64,000 nt of DNA from Candidatus Anammoxibacter sp. GTDB lineage: Bacteria; Planctomycetota; Brocadiia; Brocadiales; Anammoxibacteraceae. Within the stretch, counting starts at the first letter, position 1. Each line of letters begins with the position of its first letter. The DNA lies in NCBI GenBank assembly GCA_021777055.1, contig JAIQZO010000108.1, positions 1-64,000 of the forward strand, written 5' to 3'. Positions 34,897-44,318 of the stretch are shown piece after piece. A program made the position numbers and the translations under genes. Under the pieces are notes generated by a model that saw only the letters and a program-made list of their open reading frames with translations, did not search any database and was not told the origin of the DNA.

Positions 34897-36698
34897 ATAT
34901 TTCTTCAAATGTACTTCTTGTAATAATAGGAGTAGGCTTACTCATCTTTATACATGAATTGGGACATTTTCTTGTTGCTAAAAAATGTGGCATAAGGGTT
35001 TATGCCTTTTCCATGGGGTTTGGACCTGCTATTTTTAAGAAAACAGTTGGTGAAACAGAATACCGTTTGTCTATCATTCCTTTGGGAGGGTATGTAAAGC
35101 TTGCAGGGGAAATGCCTAGCGAAGAGAATACAGGTGATGAGTGGGAATTTATGTCTAAGCCGCCTGGTCAGAGAGCTGCAGTTCTGGTTGCGGGTGTCTC
35201 CTTAAACGCGGTATTAGCATTCATTGCTTTTATTATTGCTTTTAATATAGGCGTTCCGTTTATAAGTTCTGAGATCGGTGAGGTTACTCCAGGTTGGCCT
35301 GCATGGGAAGCTGGTTTACAGAATGGTGATAAAATAGTAGAGGTAAATAGTAATACGGATCCTGATTTTGAAGATATTTTTACTGAGATAGCCTTGAGTG
35401 GCGGAACCAGTGGGGTAAACCTTAAAGTTGAAAGAGATGGTACGTTTAAGGATTTGACGGTTTTTCCTAGATATGATACTACAGTGGGCATTCAGCGTAT
35501 TGGAATTAGACCGGCTGCGAGTTTGGAGATAGAAAAGATTGCAACCTTTGCAGAAGGTCCTTCTCCTGCAGTGGAAGCTGGTTTGCAGATTGGCGATAAG
35601 ATTGTTTCTGTTAATGGTGAAATCGTCAAGACGGGCAATGATTTTATAAATATAATTGCTATGCATCCAGGAAAAGAGGTTGCGTTAAATGTGAATCGCG
35701 AAGAGCAGGAGATTAATTTGAAGATCACTCCTCGATCATCGTCACGATGGATGTTGGGGCTGTCTTCAGGTTCTACACACATTGAGAGTGTGAAAATGGG
35801 GAGCGTTGCTCATACTGTAGGTATTCTTAATGGTGATAAGATTGTTAGCATTGATTCAAAAGAGGTTTCAGGATGGTCGCAACTTAAAGATAGGATTGTT
35901 AATGCCGAGACTGGTATGCATAAAATTGAAGTAGACAGGATGGGAAAGATTGTTGAATTGGGATTTGACATAACAGGTGATGATGTAAAGAATGATTTTT
36001 TGACAGGTGTCTTTCCATATTCAAGCCTTGTTGTTGATACTACGATAAAAGGGTTTCCTGCTGAAGGATTGGGGATTAAGAGTGGAGACAAGTTGATTTC
36101 TGTTAACGGCAATACCTTGACATCATGGGAACAGCTCTTGCAGGTGGTTGTTGCGAGTCAAGGGAACGAGATGTCCCTATCTTGGAATCATGAAGGAGAT
36201 ATTGTTACTAAAAACGTTTCGCCACTTGAAGATAAGGAAAACGCTTTAGGTAAAATAGGTGTTAAACTAAAAGACAGCATAGTATTGAAACAGTATGGTT
36301 TTTTTGGTGCCTGCAGTATGGGGATTAGCAAAACTATAGTTAATGTTCAGAGGATATATTTTACAATTAAGGGGTTTATTACTGGTAATGTATCAAATAA
36401 AGCTTTAGGTGGGCCGATATTAATAGCTCAAGCGTCGTACGAGTCAGCAAAACTTGGAATAGGGAAACTGCTCTACTTTTTAGGTATAATCAGTATCAAC
36501 CTTGCATTTTTAAATATTTTACCTGTTCCAGTCTTGGATGGTGGTCATCTATTGTTCCTGTTGGTTGAAAAGATCAAGGGGTCACCAGTTAGTCAGCGTA
36601 CACTGGCAATTGCAAATTATATTGGTATGGGTATGGTTTTGTCGTTAGTTATATTTGCTACAAAGAATGACGTAATGAGAATATTAAAGATTTTATAG
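34884..36698 (+). CDS. rseP: RseP-type site-2 intramembrane zinc metalloprotease with four PDZ domains
   Basis: The 604-residue protein starts with an ATG inside the end of dxr, preceded by a clear AGGAGG at 34871-34876. The active site is HELGH at about residues 24-28 in the first transmembrane helix; the second zinc-ligand motif NILPVPVLDGGH is near residue 545 in the C-terminal membrane domain. Between them are four PDZ-like units, recognisable by repeated GLQNGDKIVEVN, GLQIGDKIVSVN, GILNGDKIVSID and GIKSGDKLISVN. E. coli RseP has two PDZ domains and about 450 residues, so this one is enlarged. Members cleave transmembrane anti-sigma factors or signal-peptide remnants in the inner membrane. 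The gene order dxr-rseP is common in bacteria. Confidence 0.93.
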   Translation: MHFLNISSNVLLVIIGVGLLIFIHELGHFLVAKKCGIRVYAFSMGFGPAIFKKTVGETEYRLSIIPLGGYVKLAGEMPSEENTGDEWEFMSKPPGQRAAVLVAGVSLNAVLAFIAFIIAFNIGVPFISSEIGEVTPGWPAWEAGLQNGDKIVEVNSNTDPDFEDIFTEIALSGGTSGVNLKVERDGTFKDLTVFPRYDTTVGIQRIGIRPAASLEIEKIATFAEGPSPAVEAGLQIGDKIVSVNGEIVKTGNDFINIIAMHPGKEVALNVNREEQEINLKITPRSSSRWMLGLSSGSTHIESVKMGSVAHTVGILNGDKIVSIDSKEVSGWSQLKDRIVNAETGMHKIEVDRMGKIVELGFDITGDDVKNDFLTGVFPYSSLVVDTTIKGFPAEGLGIKSGDKLISVNGNTLTSWEQLLQVVVASQGNEMSLSWNHEGDIVTKNVSPLEDKENALGKIGVKLKDSIVLKQYGFFGACSMGISKTIVNVQRIYFTIKGFITGNVSNKALGGPILIAQASYESAKLGIGKLLYFLGIISINLAFLNILPVPVLDGGHLLFLLVEKIKGSPVSQRTLAIANYIGMGMVLSLVIFATKNDVMRILKIL

Positions 36699-36785
36699 TT
36701 TTTATTCTTATACGTTTGTACCGCTTTAAGGACCACAAAATTATGAAAATTTCTTGTCTGCTATTTTAACGAAAATAGGAAACTG

Positions 36786-37784
36786 GTGAAAAAAACACTC
36801 TTTGTTATTGCATCTGCATTTTTGTTTTTCTTGTTGTTAGTTCCATTTATAAGTTATAAAACATTAAAGAATGGATTGATGACTGAGGTGTTTCATCACC
36901 TGATAACTACAAGGGAGCTTACAAATCATCGCATTCAGAATTTCTTTAATGAAAGATTTGGCGATGTTGATGTCCTTGCTAGAAATCCAATAATAGCTCA
37001 AAGCCTTACACAATTCTCTACTACTGTTAATACTGTGGGTATTGATGGTGCTCAGTATTCTGCAATTGCGAAACTTTATAAACCTTTAATGGAACATTAT
37101 TGTCAAGATTATGGTTACGCAAATATATATTTTATTGATAAAGAAGGCACCGTAGTGTTTTCCGCTGAGGCAAATGAGTTTAATGGTAAAAACCTGCTTG
37201 AAGGGGAGTATAAGGACTTTAGTATTGCACACACTTTTGAACGTTCTCTTGAAGGGTTGACGTTTGATGATCTTACATTCCATGAGGAACTAAATGGATT
37301 TACATTCCTTTTTGGTTCTCCTGTATATGATGACGGAGATGCTATAATAGGGGCGATAATAATAGAAGTTCCTTTTGCACAATTAGATGGAATGTTGACT
37401 CACGTTGCAGGTCTTGGCAGAACAGGTGAGATTTATCTTGTAGGTGATGATGGTTATATGAGATCAAACTCAAGATTCTCTGAAGAATCTACAGTAATGC
37501 AACGAGAGGTTGATACGGAAGCCACCCGTTCTGCTTTTGAAAATCATATTGGGGTAAAAATCATTGAAGATTATAGGGAGGTCGAGGTGCTTAGTGCGTA
37601 CACCCCATTGGGGCTAAAGGCTGTGGATTGGGTGCTTCTGGCTGAGATTGATAAAAAAGAGGCTTTTGCTCCTATACGTAAAGTAGAGATCAGGCTGATA
37701 ATTGTCATTATTATTATTAGTGGTATTGCTGGCGCGTATTTATATATTACAAGGTCTAGGTCTGATGATAAATCAATTTCCTAG
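36786..37784 (+). CDS. Membrane-anchored dCache-like sensor without output domain
   Basis: A 332-residue protein with a GTG start, an N-terminal transmembrane helix (FVIASAFLFFLLLVPF), a periplasmic region of about 270 residues with double-Cache features (YANIYFIDKEGTVVFSA, GSPVYDDGDAIIGAIIIEV, GRTGEIYLVGDDGYMRSNS) and a C-terminal helix (LIIVIIIISGIAGAYLYI). Only about 12 residues follow in the cytoplasm, so there is no HAMP, kinase, GGDEF or methyl-accepting domain. It may be a truncated receptor or may pair with a partner encoded elsewhere. It lies 87 bp after rseP. Confidence 0.75.
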   Translation: MKKTLFVIASAFLFFLLLVPFISYKTLKNGLMTEVFHHLITTRELTNHRIQNFFNERFGDVDVLARNPIIAQSLTQFSTTVNTVGIDGAQYSAIAKLYKPLMEHYCQDYGYANIYFIDKEGTVVFSAEANEFNGKNLLEGEYKDFSIAHTFERSLEGLTFDDLTFHEELNGFTFLFGSPVYDDGDAIIGAIIIEVPFAQLDGMLTHVAGLGRTGEIYLVGDDGYMRSNSRFSEESTVMQREVDTEATRSAFENHIGVKIIEDYREVEVLSAYTPLGLKAVDWVLLAEIDKKEAFAPIRKVEIRLIIVIIIISGIAGAYLYITRSRSDDKSIS

Positions 37785-37932
37785 GTGCCAGCACAGAAAT
37801 AACTCCTTCTCTGTTGTTTAATTATCTTACAAACCCAGTTGCTAGAATTACTTTTAAATAATCCAACAATTTTTCGTTTGTAGGTTAAGGTATCACCATC
37901 TACCGCGCTATAATACCCCCACATTAATTTAG

Positions 37933-38799
37933 TTATTGTAATACAGGTTTTCCTATGTCCATCCATAATCTGACTGTCTCTCTGTGGATTAGATCAAGAT
38001 TTGAGTCCCGTACTGTCGGAAGGTGAGCTCTGGCGCGCAAAATTTCGTTATATTTCAATTCTGTTATTATCAGTTCTTCTTTCTCTGATTCTGCTTGAGC
38101 CAGCACCTCTCCATGTGGTCCAAATATCTTAGATTTACCAAAAAATTCAAATTCAGACTCTTTTCCTATACGATTAACAACAACTATTGGTAATCCGTAT
38201 ATGTAGGAGTAAAACTTTGCCATCAAATCCCACCCTTCCGAGTTTGAGTAGAGCTCATGTTTCACTGTTGACAGTGCTGAGTTGATAGGGATGGTCAGTA
38301 TTGTCGCTCCACTTACTGCCGCAAGGTGCACCAATCCAGGGTTCCAGACGTCTGCGCAGATTAATATTGAACCAAACCATTGATCCTTCAGATTAAAAAT
38401 GTCAATGGATCTGCCGGTACCAAAGAGTTTTCCTTCTGTTAAGTCGCCGTAATTAGGAAGGTTTAGTTTTCGGTGTAAAAATAATATTCTATTATCACGA
38501 ACAGCAATAGACGAGTTAAAAATCTGTGCTGCAAATCCCAGCTCAACTAATCCGAATATTGTAGTAATCCCTTTACTTGCTTCGGCAATTGTTTGTATTT
38601 CCTTACTTTCCGTGTCCCTTGCAACATCCAATGCTAGATCTTTTAGATCATATCCGGTTAATGATAACTCTGGGAAAACTATTATATCTGCTTTCTGTTT
38701 TCTGGCTTCTTCGATATAAAACAGATGTTTCTCCAAGTTTTCCTGGACTTTACCTAAAACCGGCGAAATCTGTGCTGCTGTTACAATAATATTATTCAT
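37933..38799 (-). CDS. Carbon-nitrogen hydrolase (nitrilase superfamily)
   Basis: The track start is a TTG at 38814; the ATG at 38799 (MNNIIVTAAQI) is preferred because AGGGGTGAG immediately precedes it. The protein is about 288 residues. The Glu-Lys-Cys triad is visible in FPELSLTG (E44), HRKLNLPNYG and ILICADVWNPG. The fold and the LPNYGDLTEGK segment resemble the glutaminase domain of NAD synthetases, but no synthetase domain follows. It is probably an amidase or omega-amidase-like hydrolase, substrate unknown. Last gene of the minus-strand Mla-type cluster, 91 bp after the HD gene. Confidence 0.8.
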   Translation of the reverse strand: MNNIIVTAAQISPVLGKVQENLEKHLFYIEEARKQKADIIVFPELSLTGYDLKDLALDVARDTESKEIQTIAEASKGITTIFGLVELGFAAQIFNSSIAVRDNRILFLHRKLNLPNYGDLTEGKLFGTGRSIDIFNLKDQWFGSILICADVWNPGLVHLAAVSGATILTIPINSALSTVKHELYSNSEGWDLMAKFYSYIYGLPIVVVNRIGKESEFEFFGKSKIFGPHGEVLAQAESEKEELIITELKYNEILRARAHLPTVRDSNLDLIHRETVRLWMDIGKPVLQ

Positions 38800-38890
38800 C
38801 TCACCCCTAAACAAATTAATCTTAACTTACAACTAGAAGGGGGATATTATATATTGCAGAATTTGGAAGTCAAATAGATTTAAGAAATTA

Positions 38891-39370
38891 TTATGAACCT
38901 CCTAATAACTCTTTTTCTATCTTCTTTGTATAATGATAGAATTTATCTTCGGTTCCGTATCGTTCCTTTAAATACTTAAACCGATCTTCCAGGCTAACTA
39001 TTTTGTCATGAACAACCCTCTTGTCTGCATAGAAAACTATCTTCTCTTCAATTGTTCTTGGCGCAAAATTTTCATCCTCAAGGCGGTATAAACCGTGTGC
39101 CTTTACAATTCTTGCAACTCTTATCAGTCCCATTCCTTCCAGCAGTTTTGCCCCGGCAAAAGCATGGTCTTTTTCAAGCTTTCTTACGTCATGTAATAAT
39201 GCTCCGGCAATAACTAAATCTTTATCTATTTTAATGTTATCTTTTGTTAACTTTTCAGCAATATCTGTTGCTACGTCACAAACCGCTTTGGAATGGGCAA
39301 TAATATGTTCAGGTACTTGATGTTCTGTCATTATCTTAAAACACTCTTCTGCAAATGGTATTCGCATCAT
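38891..39370 (-). CDS. HD-domain phosphohydrolase
   Basis: A 159-residue HD-superfamily protein. The metal-binding residues appear in order: HSKAVCDVA, LLHDVRKLEKDH with the HD doublet, KAHGLYR and YADKRVVHD. This layout matches small HDIG-type hydrolases related to YqeK and tRNA nucleotidyltransferase HD domains, which act on phosphoester or nucleotide substrates. It follows the auxiliary lipoprotein gene by 19 bp, so it is probably cotranscribed with the transporter. Confidence 0.8.
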   Translation of the reverse strand: MMRIPFAEECFKIMTEHQVPEHIIAHSKAVCDVATDIAEKLTKDNIKIDKDLVIAGALLHDVRKLEKDHAFAGAKLLEGMGLIRVARIVKAHGLYRLEDENFAPRTIEEKIVFYADKRVVHDKIVSLEDRFKYLKERYGTEDKFYHYTKKIEKELLGGS

Positions 39371-39389
39371 TATCCTTGTGAAAATTAAT

Positions 39390-40019
39390 CTATCTTGTCT
39401 CTATAATAGTATTTAACGCTACAGCAATCTCTTTGCAAAGGGTTGCTAACGCTCGGTTTTGTGCATTTACAAATGATTTGTAATCACTTAGTTTTGTGGG
39501 TTCTCTGATTTCAGACCGTTCTATTACTAATGATTTAGTTGTTTTGCTATCAACTATTCTCCACAGTGTATTAAGGAATAGATCGTTTCCCAGTTTTCCG
39601 TCAAATCGTAAGAGTTTAATCCCTATCTGATATTCTTTTGGTAAACTGTTTTTCCATGGGAAGGTTGTTATCTGGTTTGTATTAAGCAAGTATGATAAGT
39701 TTTCTGTAATAACGCGTAATATATTACTCTTTAACGGTTCTGCCCATCTGTCAAACTCGGCGATTTGGATAACGCTGTCATCCAACATAGTAACTATTTG
39801 TGGTCTACACAGGTATTCCGGTATTTCGACGGGACCTATACCCAACGCAATGGGAGTGTTTTTGACCTTTGCACTCTTTACCTCAGACCTCGTTTCTTTA
39901 TCCATTTTAGTGGGCTGCAAGAGATAAAAACGTGATGGAGCAGAAGATATACAGCCGGATATTGTAAAAAAAACGAAGTAAAAAAGAACAACAGTAAATT
40001 TAAAGAAATAACAGCTCAT
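39390..40019 (-). CDS. PqiC-like ABC-transport auxiliary lipoprotein
   Basis: A 209-residue protein with a lipoprotein signal (hydrophobic stretch, then lipobox TISGC). The mature part shows the ABC-type transport auxiliary (PqiC/YmbA) features: RFYLLQP, a strand PIALGIGPVEIPEYL, and AEFDRWAEPLKSNI. In Pqi and related MCE systems this lipoprotein sits at the outer membrane and cooperates with the MCE protein. It is 5 bp downstream of mlaD. Its presence makes the cluster a hybrid of the Mla (EFD) and Pqi (C) layouts. Confidence 0.85.
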   Translation of the reverse strand: MSCYFFKFTVVLFYFVFFTISGCISSAPSRFYLLQPTKMDKETRSEVKSAKVKNTPIALGIGPVEIPEYLCRPQIVTMLDDSVIQIAEFDRWAEPLKSNILRVITENLSYLLNTNQITTFPWKNSLPKEYQIGIKLLRFDGKLGNDLFLNTLWRIVDSKTTKSLVIERSEIREPTKLSDYKSFVNAQNRALATLCKEIAVALNTIIETR

Positions 40020-40024
40020 GGTTT

Positions 40025-41074
40025 TTAATTATTTCCCTTTCCGTAAAATAAAGATTCAGGGTGTTGTTGTAAGTAATCAGTCATTCCCCTTAATGAATTT
40101 GCTGCGAATGAGAGTTGTTCCAGTGCATCAATAATCTGATAGCTTAGAGCTGTCTTATCAGATGCTATTTTTTCAATTGTTTGCAATGTATTTTCTGCTG
40201 CTTTCATTGTTGCCTGGACGGTTGAAAATGTATTATTAATATTTAACTGCAGTGGCCCGATCACCTCTTCTGTTCTTAATATAAGTGACTGTGAACCCTT
40301 CATTGTTTCCTGTAGGCTATCTACTATGCCTTCTGCTTTTAATATAAGTGCTTGCGAACTCTTCATTGTCTCTTGCAGTTTATCTGCTAAAGGACCGATC
40401 TGCTTGTCTAGGTTTACTGATAGTTTTTGTACCACTTGCATGGTCCTGTTTATATTTGTTATTCCTTCCAATAGATCAGGTGAGGTGAGGATCTTTTCGA
40501 TGGCGGTGATTGCATTTACACCCTTTTCAAGTACCTCTGCAATAGGGAATTCATCGATCTCTATTTCTTGGAATTTTTTACTCAGCTTTTTCATTACAGA
40601 TTGCTTTGTTGGTATTCCATAGATATAGTTAATGTTATCATTCGAAATGCTTTCTTCTGGGTAAAACTCCAATTCTATAAGTAGTTTTCCTGTAATTAGG
40701 CTTTGAATCTGAAGAACTGCTTTTAGTCCTTTCCTTATCATCATACTTATGTTTTGCCTTATATTCTTATTTACAACGCCGTTCATCTGTGTCAAAGTAG
40801 ATGGCTCAATATTAATAGTTACCGGTATTTTAATATTACTTTCAACATCGTCTACAATTAGCTGTATATTTGATACTTCACCGACTTTTACCCCTCTAAA
40901 GACTACAGGTGCACCGATATCGAGGCCCTTAACCGAACCATCGAAGTAAAGAACATAGCTATATCTTTCTGCCATAAACTGTTTTGAACCAAAAACAATG
41001 ATACCTGCGATTGTTAAGGCTATTGCCCCAACTATAAATGCGCCGATTATAGTTGGGCTTGTTTGTCTACTCAT
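40025..41074 (-). CDS. mlaD: MlaD-like MCE-domain substrate-binding protein
   Basis: A 349-residue protein with an N-terminal transmembrane anchor (IIGAFIVGAIALTIAGIIVF) and one MCE domain at about residues 35-115 (YVLYFDGSVKGLDIGAPVVF, RGVKVGEV). The rest is a long helical and coiled-coil region with two near-repeats (LQETMKSSQALILKAEGIV and LQETMKGSQSLILRTEEV). MCE proteins form hexameric rings in the periplasm that carry phospholipids between the membranes. It is 5 bp after the ATPase gene and 5 bp before the lipoprotein gene. Confidence 0.88.
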   Translation of the reverse strand: MSRQTSPTIIGAFIVGAIALTIAGIIVFGSKQFMAERYSYVLYFDGSVKGLDIGAPVVFRGVKVGEVSNIQLIVDDVESNIKIPVTINIEPSTLTQMNGVVNKNIRQNISMMIRKGLKAVLQIQSLITGKLLIELEFYPEESISNDNINYIYGIPTKQSVMKKLSKKFQEIEIDEFPIAEVLEKGVNAITAIEKILTSPDLLEGITNINRTMQVVQKLSVNLDKQIGPLADKLQETMKSSQALILKAEGIVDSLQETMKGSQSLILRTEEVIGPLQLNINNTFSTVQATMKAAENTLQTIEKIASDKTALSYQIIDALEQLSFAANSLRGMTDYLQQHPESLFYGKGNN

Positions 41075-41079
41075 AATTT

Positions 41080-41841
41080 TTATTTTCCAGACTTTCCTCG
41101 TGAAAGAAAATTGCTTACTTTTGGATCACGCGACTCTTTAAGTAAAGTGCGTGGATTTCCCATTGCAATCATTGTCTTTGATTCTGCATCAAGGAATACG
41201 GAGTTGTCTCCTATATCAAATATGCTAGCCAGTTCGTGGGTAACAATAATAACTGTTGCCCCCAGGCTGTCTCTTAGTTCCAGAATCAGGTCATCCAATC
41301 TTTTGGCACTGACAGGATCTAATCCTGCTGATGGTTCATCAAAAAAAAGTATATCCGGGTCCAACGCTATGGCCCTTGCTAAACCGGCCCTTTTCTGCAT
41401 TCCTCCACTTATTTCAGAGGGGTAGAATTCCTCAAATCCCGACAGACCTACAAGTGAAAGTTTAAAAGAAACAATATCTTTTATTTCATTAGTCTCTAAT
41501 TTTGTATACTGCTCCAATGGAAATGCGACGTTTTCTGCCAATGTCATGGAACTCCACAATGCACCGCTTTGATACAATACCCCAAAATTTCTTATGATTG
41601 CCTCTTTTTCTAATGGATTAACTTTCCAGAAGTTGTCATTTCCGTACAATATCTCTCCTGAGCTCGGTTTTTTTAGTCCAATTAAGTGTCTTAAAAGGGT
41701 ACTTTTACCACATCCGCTGCCGCCCATGACAACAAATATTTCTCCCCGTTTTACAAAGAAATTAATGTCTTTTTGTATCACAGAGTACCCATAACGCATT
41801 TCCAGGTTGTTTACTGTCAGGTGTGTATCTGCTCTAGTCAT
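41080..41841 (-). CDS. mlaF: MlaF-like ABC transporter ATPase
   Basis: A 253-residue ABC ATPase with Walker A GGSGCGKSTLLRHLIG, the Q-loop in GVLYQSGALWSSMT, signature SGGMQKRAGLARAIALD, Walker B ILFFDEPSAGLDP and the switch histidine in VTHELASI. The MQKRAGLARA form of the signature is typical of the MlaF/MCE subfamily. It powers lipid transport with the MlaE permease encoded 121 bp upstream. Confidence 0.92.
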   Translation of the reverse strand: MTRADTHLTVNNLEMRYGYSVIQKDINFFVKRGEIFVVMGGSGCGKSTLLRHLIGLKKPSSGEILYGNDNFWKVNPLEKEAIIRNFGVLYQSGALWSSMTLAENVAFPLEQYTKLETNEIKDIVSFKLSLVGLSGFEEFYPSEISGGMQKRAGLARAIALDPDILFFDEPSAGLDPVSAKRLDDLILELRDSLGATVIIVTHELASIFDIGDNSVFLDAESKTMIAMGNPRTLLKESRDPKVSNFLSRGKSGK

Positions 41842-41962
41842 TATTTTCCTACTCCTAATAGTAGTTATCTCTGCTGCCTATTAGAGAATCAGATTTATCT
41901 TTTCAATGGTCTAAAAATAGAGATGCTATGGTTATAAGCATTCATATAATGGTTTTTGCTTT

Positions 41963-43102
41963 CTAAAAACCTATTATGCTATAAATCATTGTTAAAATGG
42001 CGTCTGAAACAACTATATATACTATACCGGTTACCACAGCAGAAGTGGTAGTATTTCCTACATCGGTTGAGCTTTTGCCGCACTGCATTCCTCGTAAACA
42101 TCCTGAAGTTGCAACAATAACTCCAAAAACCACACTTTTAATAAGTCCTGCTATAAAATCTATCAAACCTAGATTATTCCTCGACTGTTCAAAATATTGA
42201 ATTAATGAAATGTCAAGGGATGTAATTGCGACAATGGCCCCACCTATGATGCCTATAAAATTTGCGTATATGCAGAGTAGTGGCATCATTAATGTTAAAG
42301 CTAACATTCTTGGTAGCACTAATGCTTCCATAGGTGAAATGCCCATGGTTCGTAAGGCGTCGATTTCATCATTAACATGCATTGATCCCAGTTGCGCTGA
42401 AAATGCGGCACCTGTACGCCCAGCCATAATGATTGCTGTCATCATTGCACCCATTTCACGGGCCATACCCAGCCCCACCAGGTTTGCCACAAAGATTTCA
42501 GCACCAAACATCTTTAACTGAATGGAACCCACAAATGCCAAAATCATGCCCATTAGAAGGCTAATAAGGGTAACAATTGGTAGTGCTTGTACTCCGCACT
42601 CCTGAATTACTGTAATGAAGTCTGTTTTGCGGAACCGCGCCTTGCCTAAAATAAGGTTAACAAATGCTAAAAACACCTCACCTATGAAATTAATTGTTTG
42701 TAAGGTGGCATTGAAGTATTCTATTATCCACAGGCCAATATCTGTTATAAACTGTTTGCGTGATTCACCATGAGAGTCGTCTTTACGCTTAGGAACTGCA
42801 GTCGCAAGTTTCAATAACTTAACTACTCCAATTGGTAAACCATAGAGTTCAACCTTTATGTTCTTTTCCAGGCATAATTTATTTAGTTTTGTTAAGAAAA
42901 TTAATAGAGCGCTATCCCATGCCCCTATTTCCTTAGTATCAAATCCCAACCGTTTTATATTTGAGTCTACTTTGATTCTCCCCTCAACATCCTTAATTGA
43001 AGGAAGGTGGCCTTTCAGCTTCCAGTCTCCTGCAAACTTTAGGACTAGGTTATCGCTGCTAGGATTTAGTAAAGTTAGTCTATTTTGCCCGTTTATTCCC
43101 AT
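41963..43102 (-). CDS. mlaE: STAS-MlaE fusion permease
   Basis: A 379-residue protein. Residues 1-105 form a STAS-like domain (DNLVLKFAGDWKLKGHLPS, then AWDSALLIFLTKL), the fold of MlaB. Residues 120-379 are the MlaE permease, with an interfacial helix, FIGEVFLAFVNLILG, and the family core GLGMAREMGAMMTAIIMAGRTG. Thus MlaB and MlaE functions are on one chain, as in many non-enteric bacteria. It is first in the minus-strand operon; its promoter should lie just above 43102. Confidence 0.9.
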   Translation of the reverse strand: MGINGQNRLTLLNPSSDNLVLKFAGDWKLKGHLPSIKDVEGRIKVDSNIKRLGFDTKEIGAWDSALLIFLTKLNKLCLEKNIKVELYGLPIGVVKLLKLATAVPKRKDDSHGESRKQFITDIGLWIIEYFNATLQTINFIGEVFLAFVNLILGKARFRKTDFITVIQECGVQALPIVTLISLLMGMILAFVGSIQLKMFGAEIFVANLVGLGMAREMGAMMTAIIMAGRTGAAFSAQLGSMHVNDEIDALRTMGISPMEALVLPRMLALTLMMPLLCIYANFIGIIGGAIVAITSLDISLIQYFEQSRNNLGLIDFIAGLIKSVVFGVIVATSGCLRGMQCGKSSTDVGNTTTSAVVTGIVYIVVSDAILTMIYSIIGF

Positions 43103-43576
43103 CCTGTTTCTTGTGTGAAATTACTGAAAATAGGAAATATACTTATATTTCTGCAATGTTGCCTGGTTAGTTATTTGCTTAGTAATACTATTAACTTTAA
43201 GTACTTTAGGCTATTTTTCACATGATCACATTGGAGAATATCCATAAATATGTAAATTATTGCACAACAAAATACTAACCAAACAATGCTGATGTTCTTG
43301 ATATATTATTATCATTAATAATTATACCTTCGTCAACATTATAACGTTTAATTAAGAAAGGGCTGACGGACCTTTTTACAAGTTACTTAAATAAGCCAAG
43401 TGTACGGTTTTTACAGGGTAGAAGTAAGCCAGCGATAGATATGTATGAATTGGAATGAAGTTTTGCGGTGCTTAATTGTCATTTTCCGCTCTTTGTCTGC
43501 ATGACAGATAAAAATATTTCCAAGAACTGCGTCATCGTTCTAATGACTGGTATGATTTCTTAAGCATTATCCGTTG

Positions 43577-44082
43577 TACCTACTCAGGTGGATAGGCTGA
43601 AGACTGAAGACTGAAGATAAAAGCATAAAGCTGCAAAGCCGCAACCAAATAGAGAATACAGAATTCAGGAGACAGAATTCAGAACAAAGTATCAAATTGT
43701 TGAAATATACGGAGTGCAAGATTTATCTTGCTGAAATCAGATAGTAAGACAATCTTAAAAATAGGTTTTCTTCCAAGATTTATTATTACCTGCTTTCCAT
43801 ATCTCTCTATATCTTTAGAAGATGATTGAATCACATCTGGTTGAAACCGTTAATTCGAATCTTGCATCTTTCATTTCTAAAATTGAATCCCTAGCAAAAT
43901 AAATTTTGCACTCCGATTAACCTAACCAAAGCTGTTAAAAATTTTTTTCTAAAAAAGAAGTTTTTACCGAGTAATACTATAAAGCCTTTTAGGTTGCTAG
44001 GCTAATGTCAAAAAGCAAAAGCTACAGGGTTTTTGCCTTTAAGGTTTACCTTCAGCCTTCAGCCTATCCACTTGAGTAGGTA
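43577..44082. mobile_element. MITE-like unit with 33-bp terminal inverted repeats
   Basis: The left end TACCTACTCAGGTGGATAGG (continuing to 43609) and the right end (44050-44082) are inverted repeats that match at 31 of 33 positions by eye. No transposase is encoded in the 506 bp. The interior holds copy 1 of the 348-bp element. No clear target duplication was found. A MITE or a nested insertion are both possible. Confidence 0.6.
43633..43981 (+). repeat. 348-bp repeat element, copy 1
   Basis: Starts GCAAAGCCGCAACCAAATAG and ends GTAATACTATA. The whole length is repeated in inverse orientation at 56236-56583 with scattered substitutions. Noncoding in all frames. Possible 7-bp duplication ATAAAGC on both sides (43626 and 43980), which would suggest insertion. 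Confidence 0.8.
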
Positions 44083-44318
44083 ATATTTGTTAACAAAAAA
44101 AATTTAGATCGAATGGCTATCGCCAATACAACATAGACGTTGTACTAGTCATCGACCACTGGATATACAGGTAGTTGATGACGTCAATGACAACAAATGA
44201 TCTTTGTTCTTGATATGGTGACTTGGCAGAAAGAAAGAGAATGGTTCGATGTGTTGCTCGTGACTATTTTTGTAACTCTTATTAATTTAACCATAAACCG
44301 TGATTAATGTTTCTGTTA

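Larger units (their letters stand above)
43103..44318. other. Gene-free 1.2-kb region with nested repeats
   Basis: No ORF is supported. It contains the 506-bp unit with terminal inverted repeats (43577-44082), which in turn contains copy 1 of the 348-bp element (43633-43981). The remaining sequence (43103-43576 and 44083-44318) is AT-rich; the mlaE promoter presumably lies near 43110-43300, but no convincing box was found. Confidence 0.6.

Noticed and set aside
41063-41425. Plus-strand ORF of 120 aa opposite mlaF
   Set aside because: Shadow of an ABC ATPase with all motifs in place on the minus strand.
43103-44318. CRISPR array or tRNA in the long gene-free region
   Set aside because: The repeats are a single nested element pair with terminal inverted repeats, not regularly spaced direct repeats; no cloverleaf was found.
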